NCBI GenBank assembly: GCA_964407925.1
Contig: CAYOXM010000013.1
Coordinates: 1 to 37,856 of the forward strand
From: CAYOXM01 sp964407925
GTDB lineage: Bacteria; Patescibacteriota; Patescibacteriia; SG8-24
DNA length: 37,856 nt
Direction of reading: 5' to 3'
Under the pieces are notes generated by a model. The model searched no databases, was not told the origin of the DNA, and worked only from the letters and a program-made list of their open reading frames with translations. The position numbers and the translations under genes were made by a program. Shown here one piece after another: positions 14,696-23,414 of the stretch. The number at the start of each line of letters is the position of its first letter. Positions within the stretch are counted from its first letter, which is position 1.

Positions 14696-15259
14696 ATGCC
14701 GCAGAGTCCGACGCCTGACCGGGGGAGCGGCCGCATGGTCGCGTTCTCGCTTTCGTTCTTTCTCCCTTTCGCCGTCGCCGCATGGACGTTCTCGTTCCTC
14801 GGCACGTTCTCCTCGACGCGCGGCCTCGGCGCCGCAGTCGTGTCCGCGGTCGTCGCGCTTCTCGTGAGCTGCGCCGCGTGCATACGCGACGAGGACGCGT
14901 CAGCGACCTACGGCGTCGCCGGGGGCATCTGGGCCGTCGCCGGAGCGTTTTTCGCGATGCCGTTCCTGATGCACGAGCCCGATGCCGCGACTGCGGCGTG
15001 GATCGGCGCGTCCGACCTGTCATTCGCCGCGACGATCGTCGCCGACCGGTTCGGCAAGGAATACGGCCACGGCGTGGCGGGGAGAATCATTTCTTCCGCG
15101 GTCGCGACGCATGGCGTCCTGCTCGCCGTAGTGTTCTGCGTCGGCAGCCCATGGGGCGCGCTCGCCTACACCGTCGTGATCGCCGCGCATGCCGTGGGCG
15201 TACGTCACCGGCTGCGGCTGATCGCGGCGGCCGATGCCGTCACCTCCGTGCGCCTCTAA
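14696..15259 (+). CDS. Small multi-pass membrane protein, unknown
   Basis: A 187-residue hydrophobic protein with about five membrane segments (for example FSLSFFLPFAVAAWTFSFLG, ISSAVATHGVLLAVVFCVG) and short polar loops; no recognised motif. ATG 14696 is chosen because GGAGG (14683-14687) is 8 bases upstream; the frame is open further up but without a ribosome site. It is a single gene between the secF-side hairpin element and its own terminator. Size and style resemble the unrelated-looking membrane protein at 24897-25472. Confidence 0.65.
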   Translation: MPQSPTPDRGSGRMVAFSLSFFLPFAVAAWTFSFLGTFSSTRGLGAAVVSAVVALLVSCAACIRDEDASATYGVAGGIWAVAGAFFAMPFLMHEPDAATAAWIGASDLSFAATIVADRFGKEYGHGVAGRIISSAVATHGVLLAVVFCVGSPWGALAYTVVIAAHAVGVRHRLRLIAAADAVTSVRL

Positions 15260-15262
15260 AGT

Positions 15263-15285
15263 CCCGCCTTGTGCGGGCTTTTTTT
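15263..15285 (+). terminator. Intrinsic terminator
   Basis: CCCGC (15263-15267) pairs with GCGGG (15273-15277), followed by CTTTTTTT. Confidence 0.85.
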
Positions 15286-15303
15286 GTTGTCGGAGAAGGA
15301 GGG

Positions 15304-15332
15304 TCGACATTTCGCCTTATTTGTGGTAGAGT
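15304..15332 (+). promoter_or_regulatory. Promoter of the ATPase-locus operon
   Basis: -35 TCGACA (15304-15309), 17-base spacer, -10 TAGAGT (15327-15332). It precedes the run of genes from 15386 to 20728. Confidence 0.5.
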
Positions 15333-15385
15333 ATAAGGGTATCGAATGGCCGTTCAGCGCCCGTTTTTTCCGCTGCAATTAGCCA

Positions 15386-16783
15386 ATGCCGACCATCCAA
15401 TTCAATTTCGACTACTTCATCCAGCTCGGCGCGTTGCCGTTTCCCGTGCTTTTGGCGCGTCTTTTTTTGGACGGCGGGTGGATTATCGTGCTCTGGGTGT
15501 TCCTCCAGGGCTGCTGGCTGCTGTGGGTCCAGTCACGCCAGGGAAAATACGCCGCGACCGTTCAGCACGTGATTCTCGCCATCGACATCCCGAAGCTGAA
15601 CGAACAGACGCCGCTCGCCGTCGAACAGATCTTCAGCCACCTTTCCGGATCGCTGTCGAGCTTCGACAACTACGAGAAGTACTGGCTCGGCAAGTTCAAT
15701 CCGACGTTCAGTTTCGAAATCGTTTCCATCGACGGGTACGTGCAGTACGTCGTGCATTGCCCGAAGAAATACCGCGACCTCGTCGAGTCGTCGATTTACG
15801 CGCAGTATCCCGACGCGGAGATCACGGAGGTGCAGGACTACGCCGACAAGGTGCCCAAAGTCTTTCCGCATCCCGAATGGGACGCGTTCGGCACGGAATT
15901 CACGCTCAAGAAGCCCAGCGCGTACCCGATCCGCACGTACCCGATGTTCGAGCATCGCACCGCGGAAGTGATGACGTTCAAGGATCCGATCTCCTCCGTG
16001 CTCGAGGTGTTCTCGAACCTGAAGCGCGGCGAGCAGATCTGGCTGCAGGTGCTCATCACGCCGACGGACGACGGCTGGCAGAAAAAGGCCGAAGAGGTCG
16101 CCGACAAGATGCTCGGCCGAAAGAAGCCGGCGAAGAAGTCGATGGGCGAGGAAATCATGGAGGCGCCGCTCTGGATCGTTAAGGAGACGGCGACCCAGCT
16201 CGCGAATTTCGGTTCCGGCGAGGGCGAGACGAAGAAATCCTCCGACCAGCCGAAGATGCTCGCGCTGTCGCCGGGCGAGCGCGGCGTGCTCGAGGCCATA
16301 CAGCTGAAGGCGTCCAAAATCGGGTTTAACACGAAAATCCGCGTCGTGTACGTCGGCCGTCGTGACGTCTTCTCGAAGGGTCGCTACACGTCGCTCAAGG
16401 GGGCGTTCAACCAGTTCTCCTCGACCAACATGAACGCCTTCAAGGGTTACGGCGCGGTGACGCCGAAGGGGGATTACCCCTGGCAGCGTTGGAGCGAGAA
16501 CGAGAAGAAGACCGCCATCGTCCGCAATTACCGCAACCGCAGCGGCAAGGGCGCGCCGCCGTTCGTCCTGAACATCGAGGAGCTCGCGACGATCTACCAC
16601 TTCCCGATGAGCACGGTGAAGGCGCCGCTCGTGAAGAAGACCGAAGCCAAGCGCGCCGAACCGCCGTCGTCACTCCCGACCGACGACCGGTATCCCCGCA
16701 AGGTCATCGAGCCGAAGCAGTACGGCAAGACCGGCGGCGACAAGGACGGCGACGGGCTACCCGATAACCTTCCTTTCGCCTAG
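15386..16783 (+). CDS. Membrane-anchored protein paired with the VirD4/TraG-like ATPase
   Basis: A 465-residue protein. N-terminal hydrophobic segments (about residues 14-50, including GGWIIVLWVFLQGCWLLWV) anchor it; the rest is a large soluble region of mixed alpha/beta character that is not assigned to a named domain here. It is separated from the following ATPase gene by only 3 bases. In Patescibacteria-like genomes such a protein is commonly found next to this ATPase. The C-terminus carries GGDKDGDGLPDN (about 453-464), a DxDxDG calcium-loop motif as in thrombospondin type-3 repeats. No Shine-Dalgarno sequence; an in-frame TAG two codons upstream fixes the ATG. Probably a membrane platform for the ATPase; function unproven. 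Confidence 0.7.
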   Translation: MPTIQFNFDYFIQLGALPFPVLLARLFLDGGWIIVLWVFLQGCWLLWVQSRQGKYAATVQHVILAIDIPKLNEQTPLAVEQIFSHLSGSLSSFDNYEKYWLGKFNPTFSFEIVSIDGYVQYVVHCPKKYRDLVESSIYAQYPDAEITEVQDYADKVPKVFPHPEWDAFGTEFTLKKPSAYPIRTYPMFEHRTAEVMTFKDPISSVLEVFSNLKRGEQIWLQVLITPTDDGWQKKAEEVADKMLGRKKPAKKSMGEEIMEAPLWIVKETATQLANFGSGEGETKKSSDQPKMLALSPGERGVLEAIQLKASKIGFNTKIRVVYVGRRDVFSKGRYTSLKGAFNQFSSTNMNAFKGYGAVTPKGDYPWQRWSENEKKTAIVRNYRNRSGKGAPPFVLNIEELATIYHFPMSTVKAPLVKKTEAKRAEPPSSLPTDDRYPRKVIEPKQYGKTGGDKDGDGLPDNLPFA

Positions 16784-16786
16784 CGT

Positions 16787-19042
16787 ATGCCGTTCACCGC
16801 CCCTCCGTACGACCACGACCACGAGAACGAGGTGACGCTTTTCGGCGAGACCAATTTTCGCAATCAGAACCGCAAGTTCGGCATCAAGACCGACGATCGC
16901 CGCCGCCACATGTACGTCGTCGGCAAGACGGGCATGGGCAAGACCACGCTCCTCGAGAACATGGTGCTCTCCGACATCCACGCGGGGCACGGTTTGGCGT
17001 ACATCGACCCGCACGGCGACACCGCCAAGACGCTCCTCGACTTCATCCCGTCGCACCGCATCAACGACGTCGTGTACGTCAATCCGGCGGACATGGAGTT
17101 CCCGATCGGCTTCAACATCCTCGAGACTACCGACGAGTCGCAGAAGCATCTCGTCGCCGCCGGCCTCATGGGCGTGTTCAAGAAGATCTGGCCGGACGTG
17201 TGGTCGGCGCGCATGGAGTACATCCTGCTCAACACCATCCTCGCGCTCATCGACTTCCCGGGTTCCACGCTTCTCGGCATCAACCGCCTGCTCTCCGACG
17301 AGGAATACCGCAAGCGCGTCATTTCGCTCATCCAGGACCCTGTCGTGAAGACCTTCTGGGTGAAGGAGTTCGCTTCCTTCAGCGAGAAGTACCGCACCGA
17401 GGCGATCGCGCCGATTCAGAACAAGGTCGGCCAGTTCCTTTCGGCAACCATCATCCGGAACATCGTCGCGCAGGTGAAGTCGACGATCAACATCCGCGAA
17501 ATCATGGACACGCGGAAGATTTTCATCGTGAACCTCTCGAAGGGGCTCATCGGCGAGGAGAACTCGCGGCTCCTCGGCGCCATGATCATCACGCGGCTCC
17601 AGCTTTCGGCGATGGAACGCGTGGACATGCCTGAGAAGGACCGTCAGGACTTCTACCTGTACGTCGACGAGTTCCAGAACTTCGCCACCGAATCGTTCGC
17701 CAACATCCTTTCCGAGGCGCGCAAATACCGTCTGGCCCTCATCGTCGCGCACCAGTACATCGAACAGCTCGAGGAGGAAGTCCGTGACGCCGTGTTCGGC
17801 AACGTCGGCACGATCATCGCGTTCCGCGTCGGCGCGGCGGACGCGGCGTACATGGAGAACGAGTTCATGCCGCGGTTCACGCCGGAGGATCTGGTGAACC
17901 TGACGAAATTCCAGATTTACCTGAAGCTGATGATCGATGGCGCGTCGTCCGAGCCGTTTTCCGCGAACACGCTCGCGCCGATCGCCCAGCGCACGGATTC
18001 GACAGAGAAGGTGATCAAGGTGTCGCGCGAACGGTACGCGTCGAAGCGCGCCACCGTCGAGGAGAAAGTCATCCGCTGGGCCGGTTATGGCACGGCCGAC
18101 ACCGGCAAGCAGCTGCTCGCGGAAGACGAGGAAGAACAGAGCATCGCCGAGCGCATCAGGGAGCTCGAGGCGTCGTCGCCCGACGTCGGCGAAATGGCCG
18201 AGCCCGCCGGTGGCGGCGGTTTCGGCGGCGCGAAGAAAAAGAAGCCGGTGCTCTATCAGGTGCCATGCGCGGTCTGCGGCAAGCCGCAGGACCTCACCTT
18301 CGAACCGGATTGGTCGAAGCCGTGGCTGTGCAAGGAGCATCTCGAGGCCAAGCAGGCCGGCACGCTTCCGCGCGGCGTGCGGCTCACGCCCGCAGGCGCC
18401 GGTCCCGGAGCGCCGCCCGAAGTGCAGGAGCGTTTCAGGGCTGCCGCGCCGTCGCCGCGCCGCGATGACCGTCCGCGCACGCCCCCGCCACCCGCGCCTC
18501 GTGCCGAAGTGAAACCGCTCCCGCCGCCTCCTGACGAAAAGCCCGTCTCACTTTCGGCGTTGCCGCCGCGCACCGAGCGGCCGCCGGAGGACAAGTCGCG
18601 CCGACAGGATGACCGTCGGCAGCCGCAGCAGCAGGATCGCCGCAGCTCCAAACCGCAGAGCGGTGATCGTCCGCCGCGGCAGGATAACCGCAACGACGGT
18701 CGCAACAACGACCGCAACCGCCAACAGGGCCGTGACCAGGCGTCGCGTCCGCCGCGCGTGCCGCCGCCCGCCGCCGTGCATGTCGACGGCGCGCGGCCGC
18801 TGCCGACGACGTCGCACAAGCCGCGCATCGTCATTTCCGGCGGTGCCGACGACGACAAGGAGACGCTCGTCCCGTCCGCGCAGGAAAAGAAACCGGACGA
18901 CGCGCAGAAGCAGCGGCCTCCGGCGTCCGCAATGGCGAAACCGGAACCGAAGGATGAGCCGATGATGCCCGAGCCGCTCGCCGAGCCTGACGACCGCGAC
19001 GACGATTCTTCCTGGAAGCCCGGCCAAGTCATCACGTTCTAG
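16787..19042 (+). CDS. VirD4/TraG-like P-loop ATPase with zinc motif and disordered tail
   Basis: A 751-residue HerA/FtsK-superfamily ATPase related to type IV secretion coupling proteins (VirD4/TraG), which pump DNA or protein through membranes. Walker A is GKTGMGKTT (46-54), Walker B YLYVDEFQNF (near 290-299), and a conserved Gln-rich motif follows (IVAHQYIEQLEEEV). Near residues 494-520 is a CxxC...CxxH zinc-ribbon-like motif (CAVCGKPQ, then WLCKEHL). Residues about 530-751 are low-complexity Pro/Arg/Gln/Asp. No membrane segment is visible, so the upstream anchored protein probably tethers it. The operon context suggests DNA uptake, transfer or surface-structure assembly. Confidence 0.85.
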   Translation: MPFTAPPYDHDHENEVTLFGETNFRNQNRKFGIKTDDRRRHMYVVGKTGMGKTTLLENMVLSDIHAGHGLAYIDPHGDTAKTLLDFIPSHRINDVVYVNPADMEFPIGFNILETTDESQKHLVAAGLMGVFKKIWPDVWSARMEYILLNTILALIDFPGSTLLGINRLLSDEEYRKRVISLIQDPVVKTFWVKEFASFSEKYRTEAIAPIQNKVGQFLSATIIRNIVAQVKSTINIREIMDTRKIFIVNLSKGLIGEENSRLLGAMIITRLQLSAMERVDMPEKDRQDFYLYVDEFQNFATESFANILSEARKYRLALIVAHQYIEQLEEEVRDAVFGNVGTIIAFRVGAADAAYMENEFMPRFTPEDLVNLTKFQIYLKLMIDGASSEPFSANTLAPIAQRTDSTEKVIKVSRERYASKRATVEEKVIRWAGYGTADTGKQLLAEDEEEQSIAERIRELEASSPDVGEMAEPAGGGGFGGAKKKKPVLYQVPCAVCGKPQDLTFEPDWSKPWLCKEHLEAKQAGTLPRGVRLTPAGAGPGAPPEVQERFRAAAPSPRRDDRPRTPPPPAPRAEVKPLPPPPDEKPVSLSALPPRTERPPEDKSRRQDDRRQPQQQDRRSSKPQSGDRPPRQDNRNDGRNNDRNRQQGRDQASRPPRVPPPAAVHVDGARPLPTTSHKPRIVISGGADDDKETLVPSAQEKKPDDAQKQRPPASAMAKPEPKDEPMMPEPLAEPDDRDDDSSWKPGQVITF

Positions 19043-19053
19043 GTTCTCCCCAA

Positions 19054-20028
19054 ATGAACATCCTCAAGGACCCGCGGTTCAGGTTTCACGCCAAGTGCGC
19101 CGCCGTCATCGCCGGCTGCGCGGCGCTCGCGACGTTTCTCGGAGCGATATATTTCCGTTTGGAACGGTATGAGGCGATCGTCGAGGTCCAGCGCGGCTAC
19201 GAGGCCGACGCGCGCCGTCTTCAGGCGGTGATGGCGCAGCGGTTTCTCGCGCTTGACGCCGCGAACGTCGAAACGCGCCTCGTCCTCGAGGAGAAGCTCA
19301 TCGAGCTGGCCAACCGGCAGACCGAGACGGACGAGCGTTCCAAGGCCGCGCTCGCCAAGGCGCCGTTCCCGATAGAGGCCGTCATGGCGTCCATCGTCGA
19401 GATCGTCTGCATCGACAACAAGGACCGCGACGTCTATTACACCGGTTCCGGCACCGTCATCGACAAGGCAGGCATCATTCTCACGAACCAGCACCTCCTG
19501 CTTTCCGACGACGGCACGCTCATCCGCCTGTGCGGCGTCGGTTTCACGTCCGACCTCCATCAGCCGCCGAAGATCGAGTACATCGCGGCGCTCGAGGCGG
19601 TGCATGACAAGTCCGACCTCGCCGTGATGCGGATCACGGAGCACCTGCAGCAGAAGGCGGTGCCGCCGGAATTCCCCGCGCTGAATCTCGATGCCTCGAC
19701 GGCCTCCTCGCTCGACCTGAACCTCGGCGATCCGATTTTCATCGGCGGCTATCCGGGCATCGGCGCCGACACCTTCACTTTCACGCAGGGCGTGGTGAGT
19801 GGCCGCGTGGGGAATGCGCTCATCAAGACGTCGGCGCTCATCGACAGCGGCACGTCGGGCGGCGCGGCGTTCGACGCGGGCGGCAACTACGTCGGCGTGC
19901 CGACTGCCGCCGCCCGCGGCGATATCGGCGGCAGCCTCGGCTACCTCATCGGCGCCGACGCCATCGAGTCGTTCCTGAAGGACTACCGCGCGGGCACGAA
20001 CCTCCTGCCCGCGCTCAAGAAGAAGTGA
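19054..20028 (+). CDS. Membrane-anchored trypsin-like serine protease
   Basis: A 324-residue protein with an N-terminal TM (about 12-32), a coiled stretch (40-90), then a chymotrypsin-fold protease. The triad is visible as His147 (TNQHLL), Asp188 (KSDLAVM) and Ser268 (DSGTSGGAAF). The order and spacing fit the S1/HtrA-like group, but no PDZ domain follows. The protease domain should face the outside of the membrane. It starts 11 bases after the ATPase gene, so it is likely part of the same operon and may process or police components of that system. Confidence 0.82.
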   Translation: MNILKDPRFRFHAKCAAVIAGCAALATFLGAIYFRLERYEAIVEVQRGYEADARRLQAVMAQRFLALDAANVETRLVLEEKLIELANRQTETDERSKAALAKAPFPIEAVMASIVEIVCIDNKDRDVYYTGSGTVIDKAGIILTNQHLLLSDDGTLIRLCGVGFTSDLHQPPKIEYIAALEAVHDKSDLAVMRITEHLQQKAVPPEFPALNLDASTASSLDLNLGDPIFIGGYPGIGADTFTFTQGVVSGRVGNALIKTSALIDSGTSGGAAFDAGGNYVGVPTAAARGDIGGSLGYLIGADAIESFLKDYRAGTNLLPALKKK

Positions 20029-20041
20029 GGCGAGGCGGCGT

Positions 20042-20728
20042 ATGAGCGAAAAAACGGCATTCGTAACCGAAGACGGCGTGACCATCGTCGGGGAATTCCA
20101 TCCCGCCGGCAACGGTCGCGCCGTCTTGCTTTTGCACATGATGCCGGCGACGAAGGAAAGCTGGCGTCCGTTCGCGGCGTCCCTCGCCGCCCGCGGCATC
20201 GCGTCGCTCGCCATCGACCTGCGCGGCCACGGCGAGAGCGTCGTCTCTTCGCGCGGCCCGCTCGCTTATGAAAAATTCACCGACGCCGAACAGCAGGCGA
20301 AGGCGCTCGACCTCGCGGCGGCGATGCGTTGGCTTGCCGGGCGCGGCTTCGACGCGAAACGCGTCGCAGTCGCGGGGGCGTCTATCGGCGCCAATCTCGC
20401 CATAGCCTGGGCGGCCGGCCATCCCGAGACGCCTGCCGTGCTCGCGCTTTCTCCCGGTCTCGTCTACCGGGGCGTGACGACCGGCGAGGAGGTCGAAGCC
20501 GTCGGCGCCGCACGGTTGTTCCTCGCGGCGAGCGCGGAGGACAGATACTCCTTTGAGAGCGTGCGCACGCTCGCCATGCTTGCGCCCGGGGTGCAGGTGA
20601 GGGAACTCGACGGGGCCGGCCACGGCACGACGATGTTCGAGCGCGACGCCGCGCTCCTGGACGAGGCCGCCGATTGGCTCGACGGCGCGATACCCCGGCC
20701 GGTTGCGCTCACTGGGGGTAGTGGGTAA
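20042..20728 (+). CDS. Alpha/beta hydrolase (dienelactone-hydrolase-like)
   Basis: A 228-residue cytosolic alpha/beta-hydrolase. It shows the oxyanion strand LLLHMMPATKESW, the RGHGES turn, the nucleophile elbow GASIGA (Ser114) and the catalytic His194 in GAGHGTT, with an Asp expected near SAEDRY. The compact size without a lid domain resembles dienelactone-hydrolase or esterase relatives; substrate unknown. It starts 13 bases after the protease stop with GAGGCGAGG upstream, so it probably ends the 15386-20728 operon. The last residues (ALTGGSG) look unstructured. Confidence 0.8.
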   Translation: MSEKTAFVTEDGVTIVGEFHPAGNGRAVLLLHMMPATKESWRPFAASLAARGIASLAIDLRGHGESVVSSRGPLAYEKFTDAEQQAKALDLAAAMRWLAGRGFDAKRVAVAGASIGANLAIAWAAGHPETPAVLALSPGLVYRGVTTGEEVEAVGAARLFLAASAEDRYSFESVRTLAMLAPGVQVRELDGAGHGTTMFERDAALLDEAADWLDGAIPRPVALTGGSG

Positions 20729-20770
20729 GGTTTTAGAGGCGCCACCGAACCGCATTTAAATAAAAGAATA

Positions 20771-20794
20771 GTGAGGATGGCGCGAAATAAGAGA
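20771..20794 (+). repeat. Third copy of the 24-base dispersed repeat
   Basis: GTGAGGATGGCGCGAAATAA continues to AGA at 20794. It matches the minus-strand copy at 4683-4660 at 22 of 24 positions. It ends at the A of the next gene's ATG, so the repeat supplies that gene's ribosome-binding region (AAGAG). Confidence 0.6.
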
Positions 20795-22140
20795 TGAATT
20801 TTAGGGATATGTTCGAAATCCGCGACCCCATCCATCGCACGATTTCCTTCTCTGAGCGCGAGAAGCGGGTCATCGACCATCCTTTCGTGCAGCGACTGCG
20901 CCAAGTCCGACAGCTCGGCCTTTCGTACATCGTCTACCCCGGCGCGACGCATGACCGTTTCACGCACGCGCTCGGCGCGATGCACGTCGCCGGCCGCATG
21001 TGGGCGCGCATGGTCGAGACGAGCGGCGACGTCCTTCGCCGGCACTTCAGCGACGACGACCTCGCCTATTTCCGCCAGACCGTCCGCTTCGCCGGACTGC
21101 TCCATGACGTCGGGCATCCGCCGTTTTCCCACGTCTCCGAGCGGTTCATGCCGCCGTTCGCGAGCCTCGACATTCCGAAGGGGTGGTACGTGAACCCGAA
21201 GCGCGAGGGTCAGGCCGCCCACGAGGACTACAGCATCCTGCTCATCGCGGCGCTCGCCGCCGACGACTCCGCCCCGCTCTCGCGCGACGAGGCGCAGGAT
21301 ATCGCGTCGCTCGTGCATCACGGCGTCGTGCCGTCGGACGCCTGGCGCAAGCGGTTCGGCGAGAACGAGGGGAGCAAGGGCATTCACCGTCTCTTGCGTT
21401 CGCTCATCTCGGGCGAACTCGACTGCGACCGCATGGATTACCTCCTGCGCGACGCGTACTACACCGGCGTCGCCTACGGCACGCACGACATCGATCACCT
21501 GATCAGCAACGTCGGGGTCGTCGAACTGCCCGACAAGGGATTGCTGCGAACCATCGACGCGACCGCGGTGCGAGCCTTCGAGGATTTCCTTCTCGCGCGC
21601 TACCACATGTTCCTGCAGGTGTACCTCCACAAGACCACCATCGCCTTCGACTGGTTCCTCGAGCAGGCCATCCATTCCGGCGAGTTCTCGCTCGAGGTCC
21701 CCGGCACCGCCGAGGGATATGCGCGGCTCCGTGACAGCACGATCATCGAGCGCATGTTCACGGCCGCCGAGGATCCGAAGAACGTCTGGTCGCGCCGCCT
21801 CGTGAACCGCCAGCCGCCGAAGATGATCCTGTCGTCCGCGAACGCCGTGCCCGAGGAAAAGGATCTCATGGCGAAGGTCATCGGTTCGCTGAGGGACGCC
21901 GAGGTTCCGTACTTCGAAATCACCTCGCACCAGTACCTCTCGAAGAGCTCGCCCGCGACCACGGGAACGATGCTCGTCCGGCGCAAGGTGCTGGCGCAGC
22001 GCGTCTACGAGCCCATCGAGCGCTTCTCGTCGCTCCTCAAGAAGTACAACGAAGCCATCGACATGACGCACCTCTTCGTCCTGCGCGAGGATTTCGCGGC
22101 CGCGAAGGAGGCGTTCGCGAAATACGCCCCTGCCGCCTGA
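20794..22140 (+). CDS. HD-domain phosphohydrolase (SAMHD1/dGTPase-like)
   Basis: A 448-residue metal-dependent phosphohydrolase. Its HD motif is LLHDVGHPPFSH (His104-Asp105), preceded by RFTHALGAMHVAG with a first metal-ligand His and followed by GELDCDRMDYLLRDAYYTG. These are features of the YdhJ/SAMHD1-related HD family that includes dNTP triphosphohydrolases. A role in lowering or balancing dNTPs is inferred. The C-terminal 150 residues include an all-alpha region and a basic MLVRRKVLAQRVYEP strand. No strong promoter was found in 20729-20793; the ribosome site lies inside the dispersed repeat. Confidence 0.85.
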   Translation: MNFRDMFEIRDPIHRTISFSEREKRVIDHPFVQRLRQVRQLGLSYIVYPGATHDRFTHALGAMHVAGRMWARMVETSGDVLRRHFSDDDLAYFRQTVRFAGLLHDVGHPPFSHVSERFMPPFASLDIPKGWYVNPKREGQAAHEDYSILLIAALAADDSAPLSRDEAQDIASLVHHGVVPSDAWRKRFGENEGSKGIHRLLRSLISGELDCDRMDYLLRDAYYTGVAYGTHDIDHLISNVGVVELPDKGLLRTIDATAVRAFEDFLLARYHMFLQVYLHKTTIAFDWFLEQAIHSGEFSLEVPGTAEGYARLRDSTIIERMFTAAEDPKNVWSRRLVNRQPPKMILSSANAVPEEKDLMAKVIGSLRDAEVPYFEITSHQYLSKSSPATTGTMLVRRKVLAQRVYEPIERFSSLLKKYNEAIDMTHLFVLREDFAAAKEAFAKYAPAA

Positions 22141-22146
22141 ATGCGG

Positions 22147-22178
22147 AAAGCGTCCTCCGTTTCCGGAGGGCGCTTTTT
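22147..22178 (+). terminator. Terminator after the HD gene
   Basis: AAAGCGTCCTCCG (22147-22159) pairs with CGGAGGGCGCTTT (22164-22176, one G-T pair) and ends in TTTTT. Confidence 0.85.
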
Positions 22179-22256
22179 CGTTGACCGTCGCCGCCGGCCG
22201 TGGCAGGATGACCCGTCAGTTCCTTTTCACGCGCCTCGGCGCGACAAGGAGGGCAA

Positions 22257-23336
22257 ATGCCCAAGGAAGTTACTGCCGATTCCCGGCCGTTCGTCACCGT
22301 CGTGACGGGCGGCGGCCCGCGCCGCATGGGCCGGGATCTCGGCCGCGCCGTCCGCGGCATCCTGCACGAGCTCGTCGACGAGGCGATTGCGAGCTATCGC
22401 GAGCGCTTCGGGAAGGACGCCGACGCGGTGCGTCGCATTGCAGAGTCCGACTTCTTGCCGCACACGAGGCTGGCCTATCCCCGCTACGTCGCGGAGATGG
22501 AAGGCATCGCCGAGGGCGCGCGCATCCCGTTCAGGGAACTGTTCTTCATCGCCGCCGACGAGGAGCTCGTCGAGCTCTGGCTGCGCACCGATCACTGCTC
22601 CAGCGTCGCCGTACGCACGCCGTCGGGTTTGCGCCTCGGACACAACGAGGACTACCCGCCGCGCTACCTCGGCCGGCTCGTCATCGTCGACGCGAAGCCG
22701 GACGACGGACCCGCGTTCCTCGCGCTCACGTACCCCTACGCGCTTGCCGGTCCCGCTTGCGGCCTCAACGCCGCGGGGATGGCGTTCGCCGTGGACTCGC
22801 TCTCGTTCCCGCCCGCGCGGCGGAGGGAGGGCGTCCCGACTGTGTTCGCGCTTCGCGACCTGTACCGCGCCCGCTCGCTCGGCGACGTGCCGCGGTTCGC
22901 GCGCTGCCCCGACGGCCTCATGGGCTACGCGGTTACCGCCATCTCGGCGTCCGAGAACGCGATGTTCGCGGTCGAGGCCCGTCCGGGGGGTGACGACGTG
23001 GCCATGCTTGCTTCGGCGGGCGCCCACGTCATGGCGCATACGAACCACGCGCTCGCGCAGAGCATCGACCGCGCGGGCGAGCGGCCGTCGCAGTCCTCGG
23101 TCGACCGCCATGCCGCGCTCGTTCGGCTCTTGCCGAGCGGCCGCACGCACAAGACACGCGCGATCCGCGCCGCGCTGTCGTCGGTCGAGGACGGCCTGCT
23201 CCGTCCCGTCGGCCACGCAGACGATTCCTGCACCGTCGCGTCCGTCATCCTCGACCCGTCGGCAGGAACGATGGACGTCGCGAAGCGGGGCCCCTGCGGC
23301 CACGGCTTCCGCCGCTACCGCCTCCGCGACCGCTGA
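22257..23336 (+). CDS. C45-family peptidase / acyl-transferase-like Ntn hydrolase
   Basis: A 359-residue protein of the acyl-CoA:6-aminopenicillanate acyltransferase (peptidase C45) family. These are Ntn hydrolases in which a Cys becomes the N-terminal nucleophile after self-cleavage. The likely nucleophile is Cys114 in TDHCSSVAV, followed by the family's GHNEDY (128-133). The upstream part (HTRLAYPRYVAEMEGIAEGA) corresponds to the propeptide/alpha chain, and GLNAAGMAFAVDSL is the expected core strand. Natural substrates of bacterial C45 proteins are mostly unknown. No signal peptide is visible. ATG 22257 has AAGGAGGG at 22246-22253; a weak promoter (TTGACC 22181-22186) lies upstream. Confidence 0.8.
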   Translation: MPKEVTADSRPFVTVVTGGGPRRMGRDLGRAVRGILHELVDEAIASYRERFGKDADAVRRIAESDFLPHTRLAYPRYVAEMEGIAEGARIPFRELFFIAADEELVELWLRTDHCSSVAVRTPSGLRLGHNEDYPPRYLGRLVIVDAKPDDGPAFLALTYPYALAGPACGLNAAGMAFAVDSLSFPPARRREGVPTVFALRDLYRARSLGDVPRFARCPDGLMGYAVTAISASENAMFAVEARPGGDDVAMLASAGAHVMAHTNHALAQSIDRAGERPSQSSVDRHAALVRLLPSGRTHKTRAIRAALSSVEDGLLRPVGHADDSCTVASVILDPSAGTMDVAKRGPCGHGFRRYRLRDR

Positions 23337-23339
23337 ACG

Positions 23340-23367
23340 GCCCCGCTTTTCGCGGGGCTTTTCTTTT
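23340..23367 (+). terminator. Terminator after the C45 gene
   Basis: GCCCCGC (23340-23346) pairs with GCGGGGC (23352-23358), followed by TTTTCTTTT. Confidence 0.85.
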
Positions 23368-23414
23368 CCCCGCGCCGCGGTACGATAGCCGCGTTCATCC
23401 ACAGGAGGAAACCG

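Noticed and set aside
18266..18290. TGCGGCAAGCCGCA palindrome resembling the REP stem
   Set aside because: It lies inside the zinc-motif codons of the ATPase gene and lacks the GTAG and TTCAC flanks.
16757..18340. A 527-residue minus frame
   Set aside because: It is antisense to the VirD4/TraG-like ATPase, which has intact Walker motifs.
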